The notes beneath the pieces were generated by a model. The model saw only the letters and a list, made by a program, of their open reading frames with translations. It made no database searches and was not told where the DNA came from. Shown here in pieces: positions 1 to 10,624 of a DNA stretch of 64,000 nt; position 1 is the first letter of the stretch, and each line of letters opens with the position of its first letter. Both the position numbers and the translations under genes were made by a program. The DNA lies in NCBI GenBank assembly GCA_026196875.1, contig JAPHTP010000062.1, positions 1-64,000 on the forward strand. Reading direction: 5' to 3'. The stretch comes from Kangiellaceae bacterium. Its GTDB lineage: Bacteria > Pseudomonadota > Gammaproteobacteria > Enterobacterales > Kangiellaceae.

Positions 1-379
1 ACTGTGGACGTTTACGTGCTTTGTGAAGGCCAACTTTCTTACGTTCAACTTCACGTGCGTCACGAGTAACGTAACCAGCTTTACGAAGAGCAGGACGTAA
101 TTCTTCGTCGTACTCCATTAATGCTCTTGTGATACCTAAACGGATAGCACCCGCTTGACCAGTATCGCCGCCACCTTTAACGGTAACGTAGGCATCAAAC
201 TTTTCTACATTCTCAGTTAACTCAAGCGGTTGACGAACAACCATTCTTGAAGTTTCGCGTCCAAAGTATTCATCTAGAGGTTGTTGGTTAACAACAATGT
301 CACCTTTACCTGGGCGAAGGAATACTCGTGCAGTCGAGCTTTTGCGACGACCTGTACCGTAATATTGCGAATCTGACAT
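1..379 (-). CDS. rpsI: 30S ribosomal protein S9 (3' end cut by window edge)
   Basis: This is ribosomal protein uS9, whose C-terminal tail reaches the decoding region of the 30S subunit. The protein starts [19 protein letters not shown] and carries the family hallmarks GKGDIVVN, the [15 protein letters not shown] core and the basic tail ending here at KARKRPQ. About four codons, expected to give an FSKR-like end, lie outside the window. It follows rplM by 12 bases on the same strand, the conserved L13-S9 operon. Identification is certain; only the 3' end is missing. Confidence 0.98.
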   Translation of the reverse strand, partial: MSDSQYYGTGRRKSSTARVFLRPGKGDIVVNQQPLDEYFGRETSRMVVRQPLELTENVEKFDAYVTVKGGGDTGQAGAIRLGITRALMEYDEELRPALRKAGYVTRDAREVERKKVGLHKARKRPQ

Positions 380-391
380 TATCTTCACCAA

Positions 392-820
392 TTATATGTT
401 AAGTTCTTTAGGTTGTTGTGCCTGATGCGAATGCTCAGGACCAACAAAAATCTTAAGCTTGCGTAAGCAGGCTCGTCCAAGAGGATTGCTTGGAATCATA
501 CCTTTTACCGCGTTATGCAAAATGCGCTCTGGCGCTTTTTCTCTTAATTTATCAAGAGTGATACCGCGGATACCACCTGGGTAGCCGGTGTGGTGATAGT
601 ATGTCTTAGCAGCTTCTTTATTACCTGTTACAGCAATTTTCTCAGCATTAACAACTACGATGTAATCACCGGTGTCAACGTGAGGCGTATATTCTGCTTT
701 ATGCTTACCGCGCAAACGGCGAGCAATTTCTGTGGCCAAACGGCCAAGTGTTTTACCAGTAGCGTCAACAACGTACCAATCACGTTTCACTGACTCTGGC
801 TTTGCACTAAAAGTTCTCAT
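392..820 (-). CDS. rplM: 50S ribosomal protein L13
   Basis: This is uL13, an early-assembling 50S subunit protein. The start is [20 protein letters not shown], matching the family N-terminus, and the length of 142 residues is the usual one. An upstream in-frame TTG would add four residues, but GGAG sits six bases before the ATG at 820, so that ATG is preferred. The motif [18 protein letters not shown] and the [14 protein letters not shown] segment are typical. It is cotranscribed with rpsI, and a promoter with a GC-rich discriminator lies about 90 bases upstream. Confidence 0.98.
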   Translation of the reverse strand: MRTFSAKPESVKRDWYVVDATGKTLGRLATEIARRLRGKHKAEYTPHVDTGDYIVVVNAEKIAVTGNKEAAKTYYHHTGYPGGIRGITLDKLREKAPERILHNAVKGMIPSNPLGRACLRKLKIFVGPEHSHQAQQPKELNI

Positions 821-906
821 CTTTAGCTCCAATTTCGGGCTTTGCTAGGCCTTGTTTAAGTTATTTCTTTGTTCAAAGTAAATTATTACTTTAAAAAAGA
901 GCGCGA

Positions 907-935
907 ATTTTACAGAAATGCCAGCCCAGGTACAA
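907..935 (-). promoter_or_regulatory. Likely sigma-70 promoter of rplM-rpsI
   Basis: Read on the minus strand, TTGTAC (930-935) and TAAAAT (907-912) are separated by exactly 17 bases. The bases after the -10 are TCGCGCTC, a GC-rich discriminator of the kind seen at stringently controlled ribosomal promoters. The -35 match is modest. The predicted leader is about 80 bases. Confidence 0.55.
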
Positions 936-1196
936 CCTATTTTAGCTAATATTTGCCTAGTTTTAGGGATTTATGGCGTAATTTTAACCATCTAAACACA
1001 CTAATTGTGTGATACGGCCAAAAGAACCTTAAAAAATAGTGTTTTTTTGCAAATAATACTTTATTTCCCGCGATTTCTAAGTTAAAAAGCACAACAGCTT
1101 AGGGCTTTTTCTTCGTAGCCCTGAAAATAAGGCTACCCGGGTGAATTTTACCCAAATGTTAACTTTCTTAATTAACTAAACATTTCAGGAAATAAA
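936..1196. other. Intergenic region and leader of the HU-like gene
   Basis: With the rplM leader, this completes a 376-base gap between divergent genes. On the plus strand it holds two small inverted repeats, AGGGCT/AGCCCT (1101-1122) and GGGT/ACCC (1139-1153), which could fold in the mRNA leader of the HU-like gene. No open frame with a ribosome site was seen. Confidence 0.4.
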
Positions 1197-1535
1197 ATGG
1201 CTGCTAAAAAACCAAAAACCATTAAAGAAAGATACACTAAGACTCAGATTTTGAATGAAATCGCTGAATCAACTGAATTGTCTCGCAAGCAAGTTGCTTC
1301 TGTATTGGATGAGTTGAGTGATGTTATCGAACGCCACATCAAAAAACGTTCTTGCGGTGAATTCGTATTACCTGGACTTTTAAAAATTCAAGCTCAAAAA
1401 GTGCCAGCGCGTAAAGCCAAAAAAGGAGTTCCTAATCCTTTTAGACCAGGTGAGTTAATGGATGTTGCAGCTAAGCCAGCTTCTATCAAAGTTAAAGTAC
1501 GTCCTTTGAAGAAGTTAAAAGACATGGCTAGCTAA
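1197..1535 (+). CDS. HU/IHF-family DNA-binding protein
   Basis: This 112-residue basic protein belongs to the HU/IHF superfamily of DNA-bending nucleoid proteins. After a lysine-rich start it shows the helical dimerisation half (TKTQILNEIAESTELSRKQV, residues 14-33, then VLDELSDVIERHI) and the beta-arm half (GEFVLPGLLKIQ, then a basic arm with NPFRPGE around residue 80). It is longer than the usual 90 residues and carries KxxPARKAKKG in the arm, like the divergent HU-like proteins of aquatic gammaproteobacteria, so it is not hupA, hupB, ihfA or ihfB. AGGA precedes the ATG at good spacing, and a strong terminator follows. The exact function is unknown. Confidence 0.8.
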   Translation: MAAKKPKTIKERYTKTQILNEIAESTELSRKQVASVLDELSDVIERHIKKRSCGEFVLPGLLKIQAQKVPARKAKKGVPNPFRPGELMDVAAKPASIKVKVRPLKKLKDMAS

Positions 1536-1558
1536 TTATTAGCATAAGCTGATTAGTT

Positions 1559-1590
1559 AAAAAGCCCGATCCGTTGGTATCGGGCTTTTT
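1559..1590 (+). terminator. Rho-independent terminator after HU-like gene
   Basis: AAAAAGCCCGAT (1559-1570) pairs with ATCGGGCTTTTT (1579-1590) around an 8-base loop, and the 3' arm forms the T-run. The arms are symmetric, so it can also stop minus-strand transcription coming from zapE. Confidence 0.85.
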
Positions 1591-1648
1591 CTTAGGTTTT
1601 ATCCGTTTAGATTTCGACTTTGGGTTAGTAGTCTGAAGTTCTACGCTC

Positions 1649-2770
1649 TTAAGCCAAGTGTTCCTTTGCCAGATAGTCATGAGACTGCATTTCCTGTAAC
1701 CGACTCAAAGTTCTTTTAAACTCAAAGGCCAGTTGCTTGCCCTGATATAACTCTTCTAATTCTACTCCCGCAGTAATCATTAACTTTACATTTCTCTCAT
1801 AAAACTCATCAACCAAGCTGATAAAACGTCTTGCTGCGGAGTCGTCTTTCGCATCTAATTGAGGAATTTCACTCACCATTACCGTATGGTAGCAACGAGA
1901 CAGCTCAATATAATCCGAATGGCTTCTTGCCGTCTCGCATATTTGGGCAAAGCTAAACCAGACCACCCCTTCAGCACAGCGAACGGTATTGATCATTCTG
2001 TGCTCGACTTCAATCGGTGTTCCATCTGGTTGATTTTCTGTGGCCAGGTGGTCAAAGCTGTTATTTAAGTTTTCAATTGCTTCCTGGTCGTGAGGAGTAT
2101 GGAAAATATCTGCTTGTTCCAGGGTACGCAGACGATAATCGATACCGCCATCCACATTGACCACTTGAGTATGTTCCTGAATGAGTTCTATGGCAGGTAT
2201 AAATCGCTCGCGCTGCAAACCATTCCAATAGAGCCTTTCTGGCGGTATGTTAGAAGTAGCGACCAAACTTACACCTCTTTCAAACAACGCCTGAAACATC
2301 CCTCCCAATAGCATTGCATCGGTTATATCACTGACAAAGAACTCATCAAAACAAATTACACACGTTTTCTCTGCAATATCGTCCGCGATCTTCAGCAATG
2401 GATCACGCTGGCCTTTTTGGTTAGTCAAATCTTCATGAAGTTGGTGCATAAAACGGTGAAAGTGTAGCCTCATTTTATTTTCGAATGGAAGGTGATCAAA
2501 AAACATATCCATTAAATAAGTCTTACCCCGGCCAACGCCGCCCCAAAAATACAGTCCTTTAGCCGGTCTTTTGGAAGAAGAAAACAAACCTGCTAAATTC
2601 GTAAAAAAACCCTTTTCTTTGTTGGCTTCAATTAAACGATGAAATAGATCGTCCAACAATTTAATCGCTTCAGCCTGGGCGGGATCATGAGAGAACTCTC
2701 CCGAAGCCATGTCTTGCTTATATTTTTGCAGTGGAGTTAACACTAGATTACCTTTAGCTTCGTTCGACAT
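1649..2770 (-). CDS. zapE: Cell division protein ZapE (AFG1-like ATPase)
   Basis: ZapE is an AFG1-family P-loop ATPase that acts on FtsZ rings during constriction in Escherichia coli. The Walker A is GGVGRGKTYLMD, followed by FHRFMHQLHEDL, the Walker B region CVICFDEFFVSD and the arginine-finger region ATSNIPPERLYWNGLQRERF. The length of about 373 residues matches the family. Its place beside rplM/rpsI and near zapG and degQ-degS is the E. coli order. The start is uncertain: ATG at 2770 aligns better with homologues, while an upstream ATG at 2794 adds eight residues; neither has a strong ribosome site, and both overlap the upstream hydrolase gene, suggesting translational coupling. Confidence 0.93.
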   Translation of the reverse strand: MSNEAKGNLVLTPLQKYKQDMASGEFSHDPAQAEAIKLLDDLFHRLIEANKEKGFFTNLAGLFSSSKRPAKGLYFWGGVGRGKTYLMDMFFDHLPFENKMRLHFHRFMHQLHEDLTNQKGQRDPLLKIADDIAEKTCVICFDEFFVSDITDAMLLGGMFQALFERGVSLVATSNIPPERLYWNGLQRERFIPAIELIQEHTQVVNVDGGIDYRLRTLEQADIFHTPHDQEAIENLNNSFDHLATENQPDGTPIEVEHRMINTVRCAEGVVWFSFAQICETARSHSDYIELSRCYHTVMVSEIPQLDAKDDSAARRFISLVDEFYERNVKLMITAGVELEELYQGKQLAFEFKRTLSRLQEMQSHDYLAKEHLA

Positions 2771-3398
2771 GCCGGCAAACCAATTCTTCAACATATTCTC
2801 TAAGTTCTACTAGCCTTCCATGGAAAAAATGACTCGCGCCTTGCATATTAATAAGGTGGGGAGTTAACTCAAAATGATTAACCCAATCAAGTACTGCCTG
2901 AAAATCCACTAACTCATCCTGATCCCCCATGATTATATTCCACTCACAAGAAGGTCTTACAAAACCATCAAAATCGAAACGTTTAACCGGCGGAGCGATA
3001 CTCAATAGCATTGAAGGAGAGACATCCTTGGCAGCGAATGCAGATACAAAAGAACCAAATGAAAAGCCGCTCAGGATAATTTTTCGATTAGGGTACTCAT
3101 TAGCCAGCCATTCAATAGCTGCTTTTAGATCTTCCCGTTCTCCCAGACCTTCATCATAATTTCCAGCGCTCTTGCCAACCCCCCTAAAATTAAACCTCAG
3201 GCTAGGGATCCCTACTCCTGCTATTGCACGAGATACGGTATGCACCACTTTATTGGTCATGGTTCCGCCATGTAAAGAATGGGGATGACAATTGACAGAT
3301 ATAAACGCTTCTTGACTGGTATTTTCTGGTAGATCGAGAATTGCTTCAATATTGCCGACCGGGCCTTCGAATATTATTTGCTGACTATTTACTTTCAT
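2754..3398 (-). CDS. Alpha/beta hydrolase (COG2945-type)
   Basis: This is an alpha/beta-fold hydrolase of the short cytoplasmic COG2945 type, substrate unknown. Seen are the CHPHSLHGGTMTNKVV segment, the FNFRGVGKSAG loop and the nucleophile elbow GFSFGS. An acid candidate lies in GDQDELVD and the catalytic His is near ASHFFHGR. The start MKVNSQQIIFEGPVG at 3398 matches where homologues begin; in-frame TTG 3473 or ATG 3458 would add a basic extension. Its 3' end overlaps zapE, so the two are probably one transcript. Confidence 0.8.
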   Translation of the reverse strand: MKVNSQQIIFEGPVGNIEAILDLPENTSQEAFISVNCHPHSLHGGTMTNKVVHTVSRAIAGVGIPSLRFNFRGVGKSAGNYDEGLGEREDLKAAIEWLANEYPNRKIILSGFSFGSFVSAFAAKDVSPSMLLSIAPPVKRFDFDGFVRPSCEWNIIMGDQDELVDFQAVLDWVNHFELTPHLINMQGASHFFHGRLVELREYVEELVCRHVERS

Positions 3399-3473
3399 AA
3401 AAGGTGTTTCTGGCTTAGGAAGTAACTTTAAATTTACCTTTAGTTTAAAGGCCCGCATTTTCTCACTTATCAA

Positions 3474-3832
3474 TAAAAACTGCTAGTGAAGCATGTTGAC
3501 AAACAACTATTATCTTCGATTTAAAAAAGGACAATCTCCCATCTTTCTCCCACAATTTAAAGTCTCAGTTTTTCTTTTGTGTCACTCCACAGAAGTCCCT
3601 TCACAAAAGATTACAACCGTAATCAACAGGAAGGATTTTACACCAATAATTCATAATACAATTGACAACCAGATAAGCAGTTAATATTTTTAATGAACAA
3701 AAGATGACCAACGTCAAATTAGACTAAATGCTATTCGACTCAATTCAACTTCTGGTATATATTTAGTAGTAGGGGCTTTCACTTCCCAGTCAGCCCGATA
3801 ACAGTTTAAGCAGGTAAACTAGAGGTACAGTA
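3474..3832. other. Intergenic region upstream of zapG
   Basis: This AT-rich stretch separates the minus-strand hydrolase from zapG. A TTGACA hexamer lies at 3496-3501, but no convincing -10 follows at proper spacing. A 63-codon frame here has no ribosome site and low-complexity composition, so it is not called. A promoter for zapG is expected but was not pinned down. Confidence 0.35.
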
Positions 3833-4399
3833 ATGGAATTAGTTTCAATAATTTTAGGGATAATAGTCGCAGCAGGCGCAGGATTTTTTATTGGTAAAGG
3901 TTTTTCAAAAGAATCTCAAGAAAAGTCGCGCTTGGAGCAAGAGCTGCAAGATAAACAAGCGGAATTGGACGCATTTCGAAACAAAGTGACTAACCACTTC
4001 GAGAAAACGGCTGACCTTTTCAATCAAGTATCGGATAGCTATCAGTCTCTTTACGATCACATTGCGAGTAGTTCGAACCAACTGTGTTCTGCTCCTAGCT
4101 TCCAGACTTTACCTAAATCTGAACAAGATGCGCTCGAATCTAAACAAAATCCTGTTCATGCAAATGCCGGTAATAGCGAACATATGTTTGATGCAAACAA
4201 GCTCTACAATGCGCACGACTACAGAAACCAAGCAGAAGAACAAGTCGAGGAAGAAACACCTATAGTCGATAGTGATAAGGTTGTTGATATCGAAACAGCC
4301 AAAGAAGATCGCAATGAGCCTGCGCTCGACTATGCGGTAAAAAAAGATGGCGTTATCAATCATAATAGCCTGGATGTCGACGGTGTAAAAACGTCTTAA
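3833..4399 (+). CDS. zapG: Z-ring associated inner membrane protein ZapG (YhcB, DUF1043)
   Basis: YhcB/ZapG is a single-pass inner membrane protein that links cell division and envelope synthesis. Residues 3-24 form the membrane helix (VSIILGIIVAAGAGFFIGKG), followed by a coiled coil (residues 28-60) and the family motif VTNHFEKTADLFNQVSDSYQ. The C-terminal half is acidic and probably disordered. At 188 residues it is longer than the 132-residue E. coli protein because of that tail. AGAGGTA precedes the ATG. The zapE-zapG-degQ-degS neighbourhood is conserved in gammaproteobacteria. Confidence 0.92.
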   Translation: MELVSIILGIIVAAGAGFFIGKGFSKESQEKSRLEQELQDKQAELDAFRNKVTNHFEKTADLFNQVSDSYQSLYDHIASSSNQLCSAPSFQTLPKSEQDALESKQNPVHANAGNSEHMFDANKLYNAHDYRNQAEEQVEEETPIVDSDKVVDIETAKEDRNEPALDYAVKKDGVINHNSLDVDGVKTS

Positions 4400-4435
4400 T
4401 CGAAATAGAACTTAAATTCATTTACTTTAAAATTG

Positions 4436-4463
4436 AAAGAGGCCCGTTTGGCCTCTTTTTTTT
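4436..4463 (+). terminator. Terminator after zapG
   Basis: AAAGAGGC (4436-4443) pairs with GCCTCTTT (4451-4458) and a run of T follows. Confidence 0.85.
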
Positions 4464-4654
4464 ACCACTTCACTATAGCTAGTCAATCTCCCCTCGCTTC
4501 TCGAAAGACTTCCTACCCGGCCTTTTTTAATGAGTTAGGGAATATGCCACATATTTACCCGTTAAGCTGTGGTAGAATCCTGGAAATAATCGGCAGTCAA
4601 GCTGGACATTACCTTTCTACTAGGAATAAATAAATTAAATCAGGAAGTTATCTA

Positions 4655-5944
4655 ATGAAAAAACTCTTTATTATCATAATTTTGCTAGCGGGAATTTTAT
4701 TGGTTTCGCCATTTTTCGTGGGTTCGAATGCCGAAGCTCAACTCCGAGATATGTACTCAAAACTTAATGAGCACCCTAGCTTGAAGGTGGAAGTGACCGA
4801 ATACAATAAAGGATGGTTTACTTCAAACGCTAAAATAAATATGACCTTTGACGCACCTAACAATGATTTTATGCCTCCTCTAGTCTTTACACAAAAGCTA
4901 TTCCACGGTCCATTACTGTGGGAAGCAGAAGGATTTGGTCTAGGAATCGCCGACACGTTATTTGGGGTTGAATTGCCTGAAGACGTTCAGAAAGAGTTAG
5001 ACCAAATCGATTCAATTAATGAGAACACGGTTAGAATTGCAACTCGTTTAGGATTTAATGGTGATATGAGCTCTAGAGCGCAAATCCAACCATTTCAAAT
5101 CGAAAAAGATGGTAACAAAGTTGATATTAAAGGTATGGACATAAGCTCTGCCTTAACTTCCGATGGAATAATCACTGGAACTGGATATTGGGACGGAATG
5201 AGCGTTTCAGAAAACGATCAGTTGATGGTAACCATTGGCAAAATGACTATTGAAACCGAACAAAAGTTAGTCAGTGGCGAAATGTTCTCCCCGACCGCTT
5301 TAACAGCCGGCGACTTTAAGATGAACTTTGATTTGTTAGACATTAAACCAGGTTCACCGGCAGAAGCGGTCAAGCTCGAAAATGTATTTATGGCTTTTGA
5401 TTCGGCGCTCAATAATGATTTGTTTAACTTCAACATCAAGTTAGGCGCTAAATCTATTAGTGCAATCCAACAGAGTTTCAAGAACCTCATATATGATCTT
5501 TCATTTGAGAATTTAGATATCGAAGCAGTAAAACAACTTAATAGCATGATGTCTGACCCCGCTCTCCAGCAAAATCCAATGATAGCTAGCGCTAAGATTC
5601 AAGGCCTGTTACCACAATTAGTCGAAAAGAATCCGATAATTAAAATCAATAAACTTGGCGTTATTACTGATTCAGGCGAGATTGTCAGCGATCTGATTTT
5701 TAAAATTGATCAACAAACGTACGATCCAAACAATCCGATGACTATGATGTTTGCAATGGATGCAGATGCCAAGGGCCAAGCTCCTGAAGCATTCTTTACT
5801 AATTTAGGAATGGGCGCTCAAGTAGAGCAAATGGTGCAACAAAACTTCGTTGTACGCGACAATGATTTGCTTAAATTTAACTTTAGCTTCAAGCAAGGCC
5901 AAGCTGTGTTAAATGGCAATCCAATTCCTCTAGGAGGCATGTAA
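4655..5944 (+). CDS. DUF945 (YdgA-like) periplasmic protein
   Basis: This 429-residue protein belongs to the DUF945/YdgA family. A hydrophobic N-terminal anchor (KKLFIIIILLAGILLVSPFF) is followed by an almost all-beta exported domain. The motif EYNKGWFTSNAKI near residue 50 and the HGPLLWEAEG stretch near residue 87 are typical of the family. The molecular role is unknown; the family is membrane-anchored and faces the periplasm. AGGAAG lies eight bases before the ATG. It has its own terminator and seems to be a single-gene unit. Confidence 0.85.
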   Translation: MKKLFIIIILLAGILLVSPFFVGSNAEAQLRDMYSKLNEHPSLKVEVTEYNKGWFTSNAKINMTFDAPNNDFMPPLVFTQKLFHGPLLWEAEGFGLGIADTLFGVELPEDVQKELDQIDSINENTVRIATRLGFNGDMSSRAQIQPFQIEKDGNKVDIKGMDISSALTSDGIITGTGYWDGMSVSENDQLMVTIGKMTIETEQKLVSGEMFSPTALTAGDFKMNFDLLDIKPGSPAEAVKLENVFMAFDSALNNDLFNFNIKLGAKSISAIQQSFKNLIYDLSFENLDIEAVKQLNSMMSDPALQQNPMIASAKIQGLLPQLVEKNPIIKINKLGVITDSGEIVSDLIFKIDQQTYDPNNPMTMMFAMDADAKGQAPEAFFTNLGMGAQVEQMVQQNFVVRDNDLLKFNFSFKQGQAVLNGNPIPLGGM

Positions 5945-5986
5945 TCGGAGCATTGAGTATTTCCAATTAACTCAATCAATTTCTCT

Positions 5987-6015
5987 AAAGACCACCAAAC
6001 GGTGGTCTTTTTTTT
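5987..6015 (+). terminator. Terminator after the DUF945 gene
   Basis: AAAGACCACC (5987-5996) pairs with GGTGGTCTTT (6001-6010) around AAAC, followed by T. Confidence 0.9.
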
Positions 6016-6187
6016 AAAAATTATCTACTATCCCGTCTAAGCTCACTTCTCTCCTATAGGTTGTTTTTATATGATATAAAACTCAGCCAGTAACGATAAT
6101 TTTTATGATGAAACTTAACGATCTAAGTTTTGTCTAGAAAAATAGCTCGAACATAGAATTTTAATTTTGCTCTTAAGGAAAAACTCT

Positions 6188-7525
6188 ATGAAGAAAACGC
6201 TTTTTTCATTTACGATTTTACTTAACCTGTTTTTTGTCAGTCATTCAAGTGCGACCTTACCCGCGGAAGTCGATGGACAGGCGCTACCTTCCCTCGCGCC
6301 GATGCTAGAAAAAGCGAACCCCGCCGTAGTAAATATCTCAACAACGGAGATTGTTGATACTCGATACCGCCGCGATTTTTTTGGCCTTTTTGAAGCGCCT
6401 AGGAGAGAGCTCCGTCCCTCAAGTCTAGGTTCAGGTGTAATTATTGATGCTGCGAAGGGCTTAATACTGACCAATCACCATGTCATTCAAGGCGCTGATG
6501 CAATTAAAGTCTCTCTTGAAGATGGACGAGAATTTGATGCCAAACTACTAGGGAGCGACAAAGAAACTGATGTAGCCGTTATTAAAATTGAGGCACAAGG
6601 TTTAGTTGCCCTACCTACTGGAGATTCCGATACGCTTCGTGTTGGAGACTTTGTAGTTGCAATTGGAAACCCATTTTCTCTAGGTAACAGCGTTACTTCT
6701 GGAATTGTTAGCGCTAAGGGGCGTCAAGGACTGGGAATAGAGAGATATGAAGACTTTATCCAAACAGACGCAGCAATTAATCCCGGCAACTCCGGTGGTG
6801 CTTTAGTCAACTTACGTGGCGAGTTAATAGGTGTAAACACCGCAATTCTTGGACCTTCCGGCGGTAATGTGGGCATTGGTTTTGCTATTCCAATCAAACT
6901 TGCATTAAACGTTATGGACCAATTACTCGAGTATGGAGAGGTACGTAGAGGGCTATTGGGTGTGAGAGGTGAAGATGTCACACCACGAATAGCCAAAGCA
7001 CTTGATCTTTCAACGGATAAAGGCGTGATAGTTACCAGGGTGACCGAAAACTCTGCGGCAGAAAAAGCAGGCATAATGCAATACGACGTCATAACACACT
7101 TGGACGGCAAACGAATTCGCTCTAATAGTGAACTGATGAATCAACTTGGACTTCTGTCTGCTAATCGTAAAGTTAAATTAGTGTTGATTAGAGAAAATCG
7201 AAAAATAGAACTGACAACTTCACTCGATCAACCTAGATATAAAAAATTCGATGGTGAAGACGCACATTGGTTGCTTAAAGGCGTGAGCATTGGAGAATCA
7301 AGTAATCTCGAAGAAGATTTATCCCACTTAAAAGTGATGCAAATTGATAATAATTCATTCGCATACGAGTCCGGTCTACGAAAAGGTGATAAAATTATCG
7401 GATTTGACCGCTACCGTATCGTAAACTTTAATCAATTAACCCGGTTATCAGCGCGAATGCGACGGGGCTTACCATTGGTAATCGAGCGAAATGACGAAAG
7501 CCGTTTGCTTATTATTCAGCGATAA
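6188..7525 (+). CDS. degQ: Periplasmic serine protease, DegQ/DegP family
   Basis: This is an HtrA-family periplasmic protease-chaperone that degrades misfolded envelope proteins. The start at 6188 (MKKTLFSFTILLNL) gives a clean signal peptide ending near SSA (residue 21) and has AAGGA upstream; an in-frame upstream start is rejected. The catalytic triad is H98 (TNHHVI), D128 (ETDVAVIKI) and S202 (NPGNSGGAL). Two PDZ domains follow (about 245-330 and 350-440). Length 445 is close to E. coli DegQ. It is followed at 18 bases by degS, the usual pair. Confidence 0.94.
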   Translation: MKKTLFSFTILLNLFFVSHSSATLPAEVDGQALPSLAPMLEKANPAVVNISTTEIVDTRYRRDFFGLFEAPRRELRPSSLGSGVIIDAAKGLILTNHHVIQGADAIKVSLEDGREFDAKLLGSDKETDVAVIKIEAQGLVALPTGDSDTLRVGDFVVAIGNPFSLGNSVTSGIVSAKGRQGLGIERYEDFIQTDAAINPGNSGGALVNLRGELIGVNTAILGPSGGNVGIGFAIPIKLALNVMDQLLEYGEVRRGLLGVRGEDVTPRIAKALDLSTDKGVIVTRVTENSAAEKAGIMQYDVITHLDGKRIRSNSELMNQLGLLSANRKVKLVLIRENRKIELTTSLDQPRYKKFDGEDAHWLLKGVSIGESSNLEEDLSHLKVMQIDNNSFAYESGLRKGDKIIGFDRYRIVNFNQLTRLSARMRRGLPLVIERNDESRLLIIQR

Positions 7526-7543
7526 AGGAACAAGCATTAACTC

Positions 7544-8689
7544 ATGAAATCTTTTCTGTTCTTCGTTAAATCGATCTTTTTTGGCTTATTGGTCGGCTTT
7601 TTCGTTTTGTTCTTTATGCCGCAAAGCAAACTCCCGTTTAACTGGCAAACTGCTAAAGAATGGTATCAGTTCTATCAAATTCAAAAAGCTGAATACACCA
7701 AAGAAAAAAATAGAAATCAACTCTCTATTGAGAACATATCATTTGCAAACGCTGTAGCAAAAGCTTCACCATCTGTAGTTAGCTTGAATGTTTTCAGACC
7801 AAAAAGAATTCGTTCGGACAGTCGGCTCGCTCCAAATCAGAAAATTCTCGACTACAGTGTTGGGGTTGGCTCAGGAGTTATTTTAAGCAATAAGGGATAC
7901 GTAGTTACAAACTATCATGTTATCGACAAAGCGGAGAGCGTTAGTATTAATTTACCGGACGGCAGACGGCGATTTGTGGAATTGGTTGGCTATGACGTTG
8001 AAACAGATATTGCTGTACTGAAAACAGACCTTCAAGGGTTGGATTCTGCTGAACTTGCCACCTCTGATGACGTAAAAAAAGGCGATATAGTTATGGCTAT
8101 AGGAAGTCCATTTGGCCGCAATCAATCAGTTTCTTTAGGCATTGTTAGTGCCATTGCGTATCAACCTTTGCCACCTAGAATTCAGACTGACGCCGCGATA
8201 AATAACGGTAACTCTGGAGGAGCCCTAATCAACACGAGCGGCGAAGTTGTTGGTATAAACCAAATGATTCTTAGTTCTGCCGGTGGCGGACAAACAGGTA
8301 TAAATTACGCGATACCTATTAGCCGCGTTAAGCGAATCGTCGAAGACATTATTGAGTATGGAAGGGTGAAAAAAAATTGGCTTGGTTTAAGATTAGGAGA
8401 GTTACCTCGCTCCGCATACCAAAGATTTTACCCAAACCTGGAGTATGGTAGCGGTTTAGTCGTGGAATTAGTAGATGAGAACAGTCCTGCTGATATTGTT
8501 GGAATACAACCTGGGGACATCATTTTCGAGTTTGACGGTAAAACACCGTCAGGCCTTGCCGGCTTCTATGAGATGTTTTATGAAGTACCTGTAGGAGCAG
8601 AAGTTGGTATAAGATTTATCAGGAACAAAAAAGTTCAGCTAGCTAAAATTCAGTTATTTGAAAAGCCGCAACTCGAAGAAAGTAGCTAG
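7544..8689 (+). CDS. degS: Membrane-anchored site-1 serine protease DegS
   Basis: DegS senses unfolded outer membrane proteins and cleaves RseA, starting release of sigma-E. One N-terminal membrane helix (FVKSIFFGLLVGFFVLFF) anchors the protease in the inner membrane. The triad is H125 (TNYHVI), D155 (ETDIAVLK) and S224 (NNGNSGGAL), followed by a single PDZ domain (about residues 280-370) and an acidic tail. It lies in tandem with degQ. At 381 residues it is slightly longer than E. coli DegS, mostly between the anchor and the protease. Confidence 0.94.
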   Translation: MKSFLFFVKSIFFGLLVGFFVLFFMPQSKLPFNWQTAKEWYQFYQIQKAEYTKEKNRNQLSIENISFANAVAKASPSVVSLNVFRPKRIRSDSRLAPNQKILDYSVGVGSGVILSNKGYVVTNYHVIDKAESVSINLPDGRRRFVELVGYDVETDIAVLKTDLQGLDSAELATSDDVKKGDIVMAIGSPFGRNQSVSLGIVSAIAYQPLPPRIQTDAAINNGNSGGALINTSGEVVGINQMILSSAGGGQTGINYAIPISRVKRIVEDIIEYGRVKKNWLGLRLGELPRSAYQRFYPNLEYGSGLVVELVDENSPADIVGIQPGDIIFEFDGKTPSGLAGFYEMFYEVPVGAEVGIRFIRNKKVQLAKIQLFEKPQLEESS

Positions 8690-8763
8690 CTCAATTTCTT
8701 CGAGTTGAAGGCACTATAGCTGTTAAGTACGGGCTTTAGCTCTCGTTAAGTACGGACTTTGCC

Positions 8764-10038
<1,275 letters not shown>

Positions 10039-10078
10039 TTAGGTAAAAATCGTGCTTTAGGAATAGCGTCAACCACTA

Positions 10079-10312
10079 TTAATTGGCCGCTTCTTCGGGT
10101 GTTAGTGTTTTCAACGATAATGCATGAAGTTCACCGGATGCAATTTGAGGCTGGACCGTTGCGTATACCATTTGTTGGCGAGCGACTGGGCGCTTACCTT
10201 CAAATGCTTTTGAAATAACGACCGCTTCGAAATGGTAGCCGTCACCACCAATTTCTACAGAGTCACAGTCCATACCCGCTTCAATCAAGTTTTTTACTTC
10301 TAATTCAGTCAT
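10079..10312 (-). CDS. ibaG: BolA family protein IbaG
   Basis: IbaG (YrbA) is a 77-residue BolA-family protein that partners monothiol glutaredoxins in iron-sulfur handling. The VEIGGDGYHFEAVVISKAFEGK segment contains the conserved His and the loop of the fold, and RQQMVYATVQ is typical of the IbaG branch. AGAAGG sits just upstream of the ATG. It precedes murA on the same strand. The mlaFEDCB genes that often stand upstream in other gammaproteobacteria are absent here. Confidence 0.92.
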   Translation of the reverse strand: MTELEVKNLIEAGMDCDSVEIGGDGYHFEAVVISKAFEGKRPVARQQMVYATVQPQIASGELHALSLKTLTPEEAAN

Positions 10313-10438
10313 TTACCTTCTCTTCATTAGCGACTTTCATAAAATTAGCCGCGCATTGTACCGCGAATTAATCCCAAGTATAAACTTTCTGTTACCTATT
10401 TTTATGTTTTTCTGGCGTACAAACCTGACCGAATTGAG

Positions 10439-10444
10439 TATAAT
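10439..10444 (+). promoter_or_regulatory. Possible -10 element between ibaG and yrbG
   Basis: A perfect TATAAT lies in the 312-base gap (10313-10624) between divergent ibaG and yrbG. The -35 at 17 bases (CGTACA) is poor. If used, the yrbG leader would be about 170 bases. Nothing else was seen in this gap. Confidence 0.35.
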
Positions 10445-10624
10445 GGCCCGCTTTTTAAACTTGAACTAGAAAATTCCTGCTTAAAAATACCGAATGGAGA
10501 CTTCTGTTTTCAACCTGCATTTAACGGATTGAAACATTTTTTTTCTTGCTAATCAGATAATTAGCTAACTAAGATAAATCGTTGGCTGCGGTTTTAGGGT
10601 TATTTTGGGGTAAATATCTAACAC

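Noticed and set aside
3493-3684. 63-codon frame between the hydrolase and zapG
   Set aside because: No ribosome site, no family likeness, and it lies in the promoter region of zapG.
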